Shown: piece after piece, positions 52,401-60,800 of the stretch
Position numbering within the stretch: the stretch's first letter is position 1
How the letters are laid out: each line of letters opens with the position of its first letter
NCBI RefSeq assembly: GCF_004923295.1
Contig: NZ_CP039637.1
Span: 310,001-374,000, forward strand
Source of the DNA: Azospirillum sp. TSH100
GTDB lineage: Bacteria; Pseudomonadota; Alphaproteobacteria; Azospirillales; Azospirillaceae
DNA length: 64,000 nucleotides
Reading direction: 5' to 3'
Notes under the pieces: generated by a model
Told to the model about the DNA's origin: nothing
The model's input: only the letters and a program-made list of their open reading frames with translations
Database searches by the model: none
Program-made: the position numbers and the translations under genes

Positions 52401-55400
52401 TTCCACCGCGTAATCGACCAGGATGGTGCCGTCGACGGTCGGTTCCCCGGCCGGGCAATTCACCGAGACGACGCTGGTCATGAAGTGATAGGGCGGGCCG
52501 GGCAGGCGCGGTACCCGGCCGGCGTCGAAGCGCGCATACATGCTGCCGAAGGCGGCGGACGGCGCTCCCCAGGCGCAGGCCAGCAGCGCCTCGTAATCGC
52601 CGCGCACGTCACCGCGGGTGCCGACGATGCGCGGCGCCTCCAACCGCGCGGGCAGGACATGGCGGCCCTGGCCAAGCGGCCAGTCGGGAACCAGCCTGAC
52701 GGCAAAGGCGCGGCAGTGGAAGACCTTGAAGCCGTCGGCGCTGCACAGCAGGGCAGCGCGGACGATGGGGGTGGGGCCGTCCTCGATCTCCTCGACGAAG
52801 ACCTCGTAGGCCAGATGGTGGCTGGCGTCAGGGATCACCTGACCACGGCAGACAAAGCGGGCGGGCTCGTCCGGCACTGGCTCGAACCGCCAGGAATCGC
52901 GGCCGATGGTGAAGCCGCTGGCCGCCATGAAGGTCGCCACCGCCTGCACCGCGCCCTCGGCCATCAGGGTGCCGGGCATGCAGGGGTCGTTCTTGAAGTG
53001 GCCGGCATAGAACCACGCATCGGCCGGAACATGGCTTTCGGCACGCAGATAGCCGCGGCCCCAGGGCCCACCCTGTGGCTCGAACGCGGTCACGTTGTCG
53101 ATCAGGCGCATGCGGCCCTGCGGAATCGCCGGTGTCCGCTGATGGCAGCCGGCCAACTCGAACCCCTCGCCGAAGCAGGCGAAGGCGCGGCCGGCGGTCC
53201 AGAGATCGAGCTGTTCGGCGGAGAAGGAGTGGTGGCGCGACGGGCAGGGCAGCGGATCGAGGCGGGCGCCGTCCCTGGGCCGGTCCTCTTCTGCGCTCCA
53301 CAGCACGCCGCCCGAATTGGCGAGTTCCAGGTCGGTGAAGAAGCCGGCTTGACCATTGCGGACCGACAGCACCAGCCGATCGCCGATGCGGCAGTCGTAA
53401 TGGAAGAAGAACAGCCCGACCTCGCCCATGCGGGCATGGCCGTCGACATGGATTTCGTAGCGCAGGGTGTCGCCCACCTTGGGCAGGCCGCCTGCGTGGT
53501 AGGTCATCTCGCACCCGAGCAGGCGGTAGACACGCTCGCCCCTGTTGCGGAAATCGGCGCCCAGCCAGGAGATCAGCAGCAGATCGGCCTGCCCGGATTC
53601 GATGGCGAGACCCACCGGCATGCGGCCGTTGTGCAGATACCAGACGTCGGGCGTCACGTCGGTTTCGGTGACGATGGAGCCCAGCCCCATGCTGCCCGGC
53701 TCGCCGGTGATGGAGAGGACGCGGTCCACCAGCAGCAGCGGCGGCTCCGGCATGCGGACCTGACGGGCATAGCCGTCCTGCCGAGTGAACAGCGGGCCGA
53801 AGATGTCGGACACCTTGCCCGCCGCCAGGGTTTCCAGCTGGCCGCGGTTCCAGAGGGGAAGACGTTCCCTCTTCCCCCCGGGGAGAGGGTTAGGGTGAGG
53901 TGGTTCCGCGGCGGCAGCTTCCCTGGAATCCACCCCCTGCATCCCCCTTACCCCGACCCTTTCCACGGGGGGAGGATGGAGAGCGCCCAGCCCCGCCACG
54001 CCGAACCCATGCAGATAGGTCCGGTGCAGATCCGACGCGGTTTTCAGATAGCCGGTGTGAAGCTCCGCCGTGCGGGCGAGGATGCGGGCGAGCGGACTGT
54101 CCGCCACCGGTGCGGAGGCCGGTGCCGCCACTGCCGCCTCCGGTTCCGGCGCCTCGCCCACGGGGCAGCGGGCGGCCAGATCCGGAGGTGGCAGGTCCGC
54201 GACCGGCGGCAGGGGGGGCGCGGGCGGCATCGGCTGTCTCAGTGTCACCACCACGGGGGCGGCATGGGCGGGGAAGGTCAGCGGCTGGGCCGGTGGTGGC
54301 GCGGCGGGCCGCTCCAGCCGGCGGGCGACCTCCGGCATGGCGGGGTCGAGGCCGGCGGCGAACAGCTCGGCCGCGACATGGGCGAGCTGTTCCAGCGGCG
54401 CGCGGCCGGGATGGTCCAAGCTGACCGCCAGATGGTCGCGCCCGGCCAGGGTGGCGGCGATGGCGCGGGTGAGCGCGCTGCGCGGGCCATGCTCGACGAA
54501 GATGCGCACGCCGTCGTCATGGGCGCGGCGGACGGTGCGGGGAAAATCCACCCGCTCCAGCGCCTGCCGGGTCAGCGCCTCGGCGCACAGTTCGGCGGAT
54601 GGCGGGTAGGATTGGCCGAAGGTGTTCCCATAGACGGCGATGCCCGCCGGCGGCGTGGTTTTCCGGCTGTGGATGCGGCGCCAGACCGGGGCGCAGGGTT
54701 CCATCTCCGCGCAATGCACCACCATGTCCTGGCCGAGCGGCAGGGCGCGGTGCGTCCCGACACGGGCGATCACCTGCCGGCAGGCCTCGGCGTCGCCGCC
54801 GATCACGCAGTCCTGCGGCGCGTTGACGATGGTGATCGAGACGCGGGAGATACCGGACAGCGCCTGCTCCACATCCGCGACAGGGGCGAGCAGGCGCCAG
54901 TTGCGCCAGTCGGCGGCGCCATCCTGTCTCCAATACTGGGCGGCGGCGAGGCAATCGCCGGTCAGATGGCGGCCATAGATGCCGGACGCGTCGATCTCCG
55001 CGAACATGGCGCCCATGTCGCTCCAGACGCCGGCGGCGAACAGCGCGTTGGTCTCGCCGGAAGACAGGCCGAGCATCGCCTGGGGCCGCAGCCCGAGGAC
55101 GCTGCGGCTGACTTCCGCATGGGTCTGGCAGATCAGCGCGCAGGTCTGCAATTGCGCCATCGCGTCCAGCGGAGCGGCGGAGCCGTAGAGACGGTCGGCG
55201 GCCTGGGCCAGGACGGGGAAACGGACGGTGACGGACCTGCCGATGTCCGGCATCGACAGGAACAGCTCGCGGCCCATGCCCTCGTAGGCCGCCGCCGCAC
55301 CGGTGAAGGCGAAGGCCAGGACGCCGGCCAGCGGCGTCTCGCGGAAATGGATGCCTTCCGCGCTGACCTTGCGGCCTTCCACGAGGGCGCGCGCGCGCGA

Positions 55401-57833
55401 CAGGGTGTCGGCTTGGGTCTTGGCCGGGCAGGCGAAGGACAGGCGGACGGGACCTTCACCGCCATCCTCGCCGCGCCGGATGCGCGCGCGCAGTTCGGCC
55501 CGGCTTCCGGCGGCGAACCAGCGCAGGCGCACCGGCGGCGGCGGCAGGGCCGGCGCGGTGACGCCGCCGCTTTCGACCATGAGACTGTCGGCGGCACCGC
55601 CCAGCGCATCGACCGAGACACCGGTGCGCAGGACGCCGGCGCTCAGCCGGGGGCGGGCGGGGCCGTCGGTGGGTTGCATGCGCCCACGGCAGGCGACGAT
55701 GGCGGCGGCGACATGCAGCAGGCCGGAGGCCGCATGGGCGTGGCCGAAACGGCTGGTGATGGGGCTGGCGGCCTGTGGGCCATCATTCGGGCCTGTGATG
55801 GTGAACCCGGCATCGCTGGGGGCGGACAGGTCGAGGATGGCGTGGATCGGTTCGCCGGCGGCCTCGGCGCAGTCGACCCGGCGCAGCACCAGGGTGACGG
55901 CGGCATCACCGGCCGTAGCAAGGTCGGGGCGGAGCGCGGCGAGCGCGTTGCGGTGGACCGGCTCGCAGGACAGATCGACCGCGCCGACGACCGCGGCGTC
56001 AAGTTCGCCCGTCACCAGGGCGCGGGCGGCAACGCGCAGGCCGGCGAGACCCGACAGTTCCTCGGCCGACACCGCATAGCTGGGGCCACGCCAGTCGAAC
56101 TGGGCGTTGAACCGGTTGGCGACGATGTTGGGCATGGTGCCGATGACGCCGGCCGCGTTCAGCGGCGGGCCGAGATCGACGGCGGCGTCCTGGCCGCAGA
56201 GGTCGGCAAGGCGCACCCCCAGGCCGCGCCGCGCCACCTCTGCGTCGCAGCCCATGCCCATCAGCACGCCGGTGGTCGCCGGTGGCAGGGGCGGAGAGCC
56301 GGCGACCGCCTGCGCCACCGCCTTCATCGCCAGCAATTGCTGCGGCAAAGCGTGATGCAGGTCGGCGGGCGGCACGCGGGCGGCAGAGAGGTCCAGCGTG
56401 ATGCTGTCCAGGGCGCGTGGGGCGTCTGTCGCCGGTGGAGCGGCCAGGGTGGCGGCGAAATCATCGGCGGCGGTGACGACGGAAAGGCCGACCACCGCCA
56501 CGCGCAGGGGCGGCGGTGCGACGGTGGCCGCTCGGACGGACAGGGTGGCGGGCTGCCATTCCTCCAGCAGCAGATGCGCGTTGTTGCCGCCGAAGCCGAA
56601 GGCGCTGATCGCGGCGCGGCGGGGGGCGTCTCCCTCCCATGGTTCTGCGTGGTTCAGCAGACGGAAGGGGGTAGCGGCGATACCGTCCAGCGGTGCGGTG
56701 TCGGCATGCAGGGTGGGCGGACGGATGCCGGCCGCCATCGCCTGGATCACCTTGACCATGCCTGCCAGACCGGCGGCGGCGATCAGGTGGCCCAGGTTGG
56801 ACTTCAGCGAGCCGATGGGGATGCCCGTCAGCCCGCCGAAGATCCGGCCCATGCTGGCGATCTCGGTCGCGTCGCCCAGCGCGGTTCCGGTCGCATGGCA
56901 TTCGACCAGGGACACCGCGTCCGGGCCGAAGCCGGCCTGGGCATAGGCGGCGGCCATGGCGCGCTCCTGCCCCCCGGCGTCGGGAACCAGGAAGCCGCGG
57001 CTGCGCCCGTCGTTGGACAGGCCGATGCCGCGGATCACGCCCAGGATGTGGTCGCCGTCGCGCACCGCGTCGTCCAGCCGCTTCAGCACGATGCAGGCGG
57101 CGCCTTCGGCCGGGATCAGCCCGTCGGCCTCGCGGTGGAACGGGCGGCTGCGGCCGGTCGGGCTCAGCGCGCCGAGGGCGGTGAAGCCCATGTGCAGGAA
57201 CAGGTCGTCGCCACGGTTGACGCCCGCCGCGATCATCAGGTCGGCATGGCCGTCGCGCAGCTGGTCGCAGGCCAGCTTGACCGCATAGAGCGAGGAGGCG
57301 CAGGCGGCGTCCAGGCAGAAGGCCGGACCGTCGAGGCCGAGCGCGCGGGCGGCCAGCCGGGCCGGCAGGCCGGAGGAGAAGCGGTTGGCCGGGTTGGGCC
57401 GCTCCCGGTCCAGCCACACCGCCTCGGCATAGGCGCTGAGGCTGGCGGTGGGGTAGGACAGGTTGCCGGCGATCAGGCCGCAACGCCGGGGTGGAGCGAC
57501 GTCCAGACCGGCTTCGCGCAGCGCCTCCCGCCCGCAATGGGCCAGCCAGAGCACCACCGGATCCAGCCCGGCTAGATCCTCCGGCGGACAGGCGAAGCCG
57601 CCGGGGTCGAACACGGCGTCGAAGCCCTGGACATAGCCGCCACGGTCGGTGGCGGAGCGTTCGGGCGCCTGCGTCGACAGCGCCCGCGCGGTGTCGACGC
57701 GCCAGACGCCGGGCGGCACCGGGCGCAGCAGATCCCGCCCCTCGACGACGGCCCGCCACAGCTCCGCCGGGCTGAGGGCGCCCGGCAGCACGCAGCCGTG
57801 GCCGATGATGGCGATGGGCGGGACGGTGCTCAT
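49473..57833 (-). CDS. pfaC: PfaC-like PUFA synthase: KS-CLF-AT-DH-DH-DH'-AGPAT
   Basis: The 2,786-residue protein starts at the ATG overlapping the previous stop (ATGA). Domains in order: ketosynthase (about residues 1-400; Cys178, His313, His349); chain-length factor (about 410-760, SAEELSG in place of the active Cys); acyltransferase (about 790-1180, GLSSGE with Ser924); a variable linker; two pairs of FabA-type hotdog domains (about 1340-2080; His1612 in GHFKNDPCMPG and His1997 in AHFFQDPVQPG). A polyketide-type dehydratase follows (about 2110-2400, DHRPTHTAPAVP and LLDAGLH), then a C-terminal acylglycerol-phosphate acyltransferase (about 2500-2786, Asn2530-His2531 and AEGTRS). This matches myxobacterial Pfa3, where the last domain transfers the finished polyunsaturated acyl chain to lipid. 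It is the last gene of the operon. Confidence 0.92.
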   Translation of the reverse strand: MSTVPPIAIIGHGCVLPGALSPAELWRAVVEGRDLLRPVPPGVWRVDTARALSTQAPERSATDRGGYVQGFDAVFDPGGFACPPEDLAGLDPVVLWLAHCGREALREAGLDVAPPRRCGLIAGNLSYPTASLSAYAEAVWLDRERPNPANRFSSGLPARLAARALGLDGPAFCLDAACASSLYAVKLACDQLRDGHADLMIAAGVNRGDDLFLHMGFTALGALSPTGRSRPFHREADGLIPAEGAACIVLKRLDDAVRDGDHILGVIRGIGLSNDGRSRGFLVPDAGGQERAMAAAYAQAGFGPDAVSLVECHATGTALGDATEIASMGRIFGGLTGIPIGSLKSNLGHLIAAAGLAGMVKVIQAMAAGIRPPTLHADTAPLDGIAATPFRLLNHAEPWEGDAPRRAAISAFGFGGNNAHLLLEEWQPATLSVRAATVAPPPLRVAVVGLSVVTAADDFAATLAAPPATDAPRALDSITLDLSAARVPPADLHHALPQQLLAMKAVAQAVAGSPPLPPATTGVLMGMGCDAEVARRGLGVRLADLCGQDAAVDLGPPLNAAGVIGTMPNIVANRFNAQFDWRGPSYAVSAEELSGLAGLRVAARALVTGELDAAVVGAVDLSCEPVHRNALAALRPDLATAGDAAVTLVLRRVDCAEAAGEPIHAILDLSAPSDAGFTITGPNDGPQAASPITSRFGHAHAASGLLHVAAAIVACRGRMQPTDGPARPRLSAGVLRTGVSVDALGGAADSLMVESGGVTAPALPPPPVRLRWFAAGSRAELRARIRRGEDGGEGPVRLSFACPAKTQADTLSRARALVEGRKVSAEGIHFRETPLAGVLAFAFTGAAAAYEGMGRELFLSMPDIGRSVTVRFPVLAQAADRLYGSAAPLDAMAQLQTCALICQTHAEVSRSVLGLRPQAMLGLSSGETNALFAAGVWSDMGAMFAEIDASGIYGRHLTGDCLAAAQYWRQDGAADWRNWRLLAPVADVEQALSGISRVSITIVNAPQDCVIGGDAEACRQVIARVGTHRALPLGQDMVVHCAEMEPCAPVWRRIHSRKTTPPAGIAVYGNTFGQSYPPSAELCAEALTRQALERVDFPRTVRRAHDDGVRIFVEHGPRSALTRAIAATLAGRDHLAVSLDHPGRAPLEQLAHVAAELFAAGLDPAMPEVARRLERPAAPPPAQPLTFPAHAAPVVVTLRQPMPPAPPLPPVADLPPPDLAARCPVGEAPEPEAAVAAPASAPVADSPLARILARTAELHTGYLKTASDLHRTYLHGFGVAGLGALHPPPVERVGVRGMQGVDSREAAAAEPPHPNPLPGGKRERLPLWNRGQLETLAAGKVSDIFGPLFTRQDGYARQVRMPEPPLLLVDRVLSITGEPGSMGLGSIVTETDVTPDVWYLHNGRMPVGLAIESGQADLLLISWLGADFRNRGERVYRLLGCEMTYHAGGLPKVGDTLRYEIHVDGHARMGEVGLFFFHYDCRIGDRLVLSVRNGQAGFFTDLELANSGGVLWSAEEDRPRDGARLDPLPCPSRHHSFSAEQLDLWTAGRAFACFGEGFELAGCHQRTPAIPQGRMRLIDNVTAFEPQGGPWGRGYLRAESHVPADAWFYAGHFKNDPCMPGTLMAEGAVQAVATFMAASGFTIGRDSWRFEPVPDEPARFVCRGQVIPDASHHLAYEVFVEEIEDGPTPIVRAALLCSADGFKVFHCRAFAVRLVPDWPLGQGRHVLPARLEAPRIVGTRGDVRGDYEALLACAWGAPSAAFGSMYARFDAGRVPRLPGPPYHFMTSVVSVNCPAGEPTVDGTILVDYAVEPHAWYFAENPAPVMPFCVLMEVLLQPCGWLASFMGFALASTEELAIRNLDGDAARVFAEVTPADARVRTEATLARFSRAGGITLIAFKVRAWVDDRPLMELETAFGFFAAVALAKQNGLPPLPTDEARGIPPARPVEEPRRTKVAEGMLRMVDEVTGWWPQGGAAGLGLARGRQVVDPESWYFKAHFFQDPVQPGSLGVEALLQLLERAMRLAGLDNELPSARFEGAALNEPLRWKYRGQVVPTNCAVTTEIEITRIERDERGILAVARGSLWADELRIYEVDGLAARLVPSGDGGDSKGIRLDLDSAPWLGDHRPTHTAPAVPLTCLADIIAAAGRGGQVVALEDVRVQRWVTLPVTLVPEAAPDGRVTLRDGGAAVAGGRVIRAADWPAPPAPFAPLDDASPTPCPYTAGELFHGPAFRILSDLRTGPHGASAMLDAAKAARVPGPIGPALLDAGLHAMPRHAPELWWGDRAAGMLAYPSVIERLSLFGPTPRDGRVRIEVRALPPDAQGHARSRLQWLAGDRVWAEMELADALFPKGALGKAPALARQSFLRDREAAPGLRLSRSEDGITRLSAREVAASNWLPGTLEAIYAVSGTPAGMARSIAAKEHAAAQLGVHPGSVTIGEDLIARCPALPLTPVKLSIRQDGADWLVTGRPSAAPDLAPLPAFWRTHLGTGDWPVEDLFLALAGEFVGQIRVAAPDRLADIRSRGALFLGNHQVAVESLTFTLVAAALTGRPILTVAKAEHRDTWLGSLLALLGGAPELRLPRMMMLFDRDDPAAMLGLMEQARDAVTRDGLSIMVHAEGTRSLSCRTPVTRLSGVFLDLAARLDIPIVPVRFAGALPIEPAAERLDFPLGFARQDIHIGRPLWPEELASLPLAERKKTVLDAINGVGPALAGEAPNDPRPAFDASAKALTSARGLSPPRAAILQAVLTAIPPDRPLARLARRIAAGEAAGESDPWLSALAGWFLAR
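53867..53982. repeat. REP-like palindromic repeat inside the pfaC-like gene
   Basis: Two opposing GC-rich halves flank a unique centre: a hairpin CCCTCTTCCCCCCGGGG/AGAGGG with the tail GGTTAGGGTGAGG (53867-53903), and an inverted counterpart rich in CCCTTACCCCGACCC (53931-53982). Translated on the minus strand they give HPPPVERVGVRG and PHPNPLPGGKRER, peptides that are characteristic of intergenic REP-type repeats read through by ORFs. The insert is in frame and sits at residues about 1285-1325, in the AT-DH linker. Confidence 0.75.
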
Positions 57834-60800
57834 GCGCTGCGGCCGATGCAGGAGACGACGCTCTCTCCGGCCGGCGGCTGGGCCAGTTCGCGCAGCATGA
57901 AGGCGGCTCCGTCCTCGGGGGCGATCAGCTCGACGGCCATGCGGCGGAAATGCTCTTTCAGCGCCGCTCCGACCATGCCGCCGTCCCACGGCCCCCAGGC
58001 GATCGCCTTGACCGTGCAGTCCGGGCGCCGCGCCGCCTCGGCCCGCGCCACCGCATTCAGGACGGCGTTGGCCATGGCGTAGTCGCACTGCCCGGTATTG
58101 CCGTGCAGGGACGCAATGGACGAGAACAGGCAGATGATCCGCAAGGGATCCTGGCGGGTGGCTTCCAGCAGGTTGGCGATGCCGGCCACCTTGGTGCCGA
58201 AGACGGCGTCGAACTGGTCGCGGGTCTTGTCGCCGATCCGCTTGTCGGCCAACACCCCGGCGCCATGGATGATGCCGGCGATCGGACCGGCCTCCGTCCT
58301 GACCGTCGCCAACGCCTGGGCGACGGAGGCGGCGTCGCGCACGTCGGCGCGGCAATAGCGGATGCGGGCGCCGGCCGCCTCCAGCCGGCGCAGCGTGGCG
58401 CGGGCCTCGTTGGCGGAGAGGATGGTTTTGACCATCGCCTCGATCTCGCGCGGCGGCTTGCCGGCACCGGGACCGGCGATCACCGCCCGGCGCACCGTCG
58501 CCTCGTCCGCATCCTGGCCGAGGCCGGGCAGGACCGGGGCGGTCGAGGGATCGCTGCGGCCGAGGATGACCAGGGTCGGGCGGATGCGGCGGGACAGCTG
58601 TTCCAACGCCACGGCGGTCACGCCGCGCGCACCGCCGGACACGACGATCACGGCGCCCTCTGGCAGCGGCAGTGGCCCATCGGTGGCATCCTCCTGGCGG
58701 AGGCTGCGCACGAGGCGCCTGCCGTCGGCGGTCAGCCGGACCTCGGCGTCGCCATCGCCGCCGGTGATCTCGGCGGCCAGGATCCGCGCCAGTTCGGCGG
58801 CTGGACGGCCGCCCGGCTCCAGATCGATGGCCTTGAGCCGTGCCGCCGGCCATTCACGCGCCGCCGTCAGGACGAGGCCGCCGAGCCCAAGCCACCCGCC
58901 ATCGCCGGTCTGGACGGTGACGAAGGCTCCCCCCGTCTCGCCCCCCGTCTCGCCGAATCGGGGAGCGACGGCCTTGGCCGCGGCAAGAGCACGCCAATGC
59001 AGGTCGGCGCTCGCCGCGGCGTCGGCACCATCGAGGCCGGCCAGGAACAGCACGGCGTCATCCTGCGCGTTCGGCTGCCCGTCGATGCGGGCGTGGATGC
59101 CCCTCGCGGACAGCAGCGTCACCAGTTCGGCGGCGACGCCAGCCGAATCCGGGATGACGGCGACGCTGGTCAGGCCGCGCAGCATGTCGGCGTCTGGGGC
59201 CTTCCGGTCCTCCAGAACCGAACAGCTGCGGATGGTGCCGGCCGATAACGCGGGCAGGCTCCGGGTTTGGGGGGCCTGTGTTTGGATGGAGGCGGGCCCG
59301 CCCTTGATGCGGTCGATCACGGCGCCGACGGTCTTCAGCGCGGTCAGTTCGCGCATCTCGACCGAGGCGAGTTCGGGCAGGCGCTCGACCAGGGCGGAGA
59401 AGATCTCGACCTGCTTGATGGAATCGATGCCGAGACCGGCTTCCAATTCCATCTCCGGGCCGAGCATCTCCATGGGATAGCCGGTCTTTTCGGCGACCAG
59501 ACCCATGAACAGCGCGCCGACATCGACGGACGGGGCGGGTGCCGCTGCGGGCGGGGGCGCCGCCCTGACCGGTGCTGGTGCCGGCGCCGAAGCGTCGCCG
59601 CGGCTGTCTGCCATGGCGAGGATCTGGCCGATGGTCTTCAGCGCGTTCAATTCACGCATGTCGGCGTCGCCCAGCGCGGGGATGCGCTCCTGCAAGGTGG
59701 AGAAGATCTCCACCTGTTTGATGGAATCGATGCCGAGACCGGCTTCCAGTTCCATCTCCGCGCTCAACATGTTCACCGGATAGCCGGTCTTGTCGGCGAT
59801 CACCGCCAGCACGATGTCGCGGGCGCTCCCGCTGGGCTGTGCCACAACGGGAGCGGCTGAGGCTGCCACCGGCTGCGGCTTGGGTGGGGCGACGGGCCAT
59901 GGGATGACGGGTTGCGCCGCCGCCGTGGCAGGGGCTTGCCACTGGACCGGCGGGGTTGGCTGCGCCACGGCCATGGGAGCACGCACCGGCATCGGCTGGG
60001 CGGCGATGGCTGGCGCGGTCGGCATGATCGGCGCCGGTGGAGCGAGCGTAGCGGCATGATGGGCCGGAACGCCGCTCAGGCTCTGGATCGCCTGGCCGGC
60101 GACGGCCAGGAAGGCTTGGTGGCTCTCAGCGATGGCGCGCTGGAAGGCGGCGTGGGCATCGGCGACATGGTGATAGATCGTCTCCACCGACGCGGTGGCG
60201 ACGGGGGTGGGCGCCGGCTGCGGAGCGGGGGAGTTCGTGACCATGATTGAGGCTTCTGTGATGGAGGCGGAGGGGGTGGGCACGGATGCCGGTACGGCTG
60301 GACGCGGCGCGTTCGGTTTGGGCAAGGCGGCGGCACCACCCTGGGGCGGATAGATCTTGCCGAAATTGGCGCCGGAGATTTGGACGGCGGCCGGCGATGG
60401 CTTCCTGGGCTTGCGCTCCTCGGCGAAGCCGGCCCACAGCGCGCCGAAGTCGATCCTCACGCCCTGGACCGCCAAGGCGCCAAGCCCGTCCAGCAGGCTG
60501 ACGACGCCGTTGGCTCCACACCGGTCGAGCGGCACGGCAAGATGTGGGCGGTCATCCAGGCATTGCGCCACCAGACCGGTCAGAACGGCGCCGGGGCCGA
60601 CCTCCACGAAGGTGCGGACGCCATCGGCGTACAGCGCCTGCACCGTCTCGCGGAAGCGGACCGTGCCGGCGATCTGCCCGGCCAGCAGATCGCGAATGTC
60701 CCCATCGCCGTAGGGGGAGCCGGTGAGATTGGCATAGACCGGGACGGTGGGGGGAGCGAACCGCGTGTCCGCAAGGACGGCGCGGAAGCTTTGGGCGGCC

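Noticed and set aside
50541..57575. Plus-strand open frame of about 2,340 residues opposite the pfaC-like gene
   Set aside because: High-GC shadow without domains; the minus strand encodes clear KS, AT, DH and AGPAT motifs.
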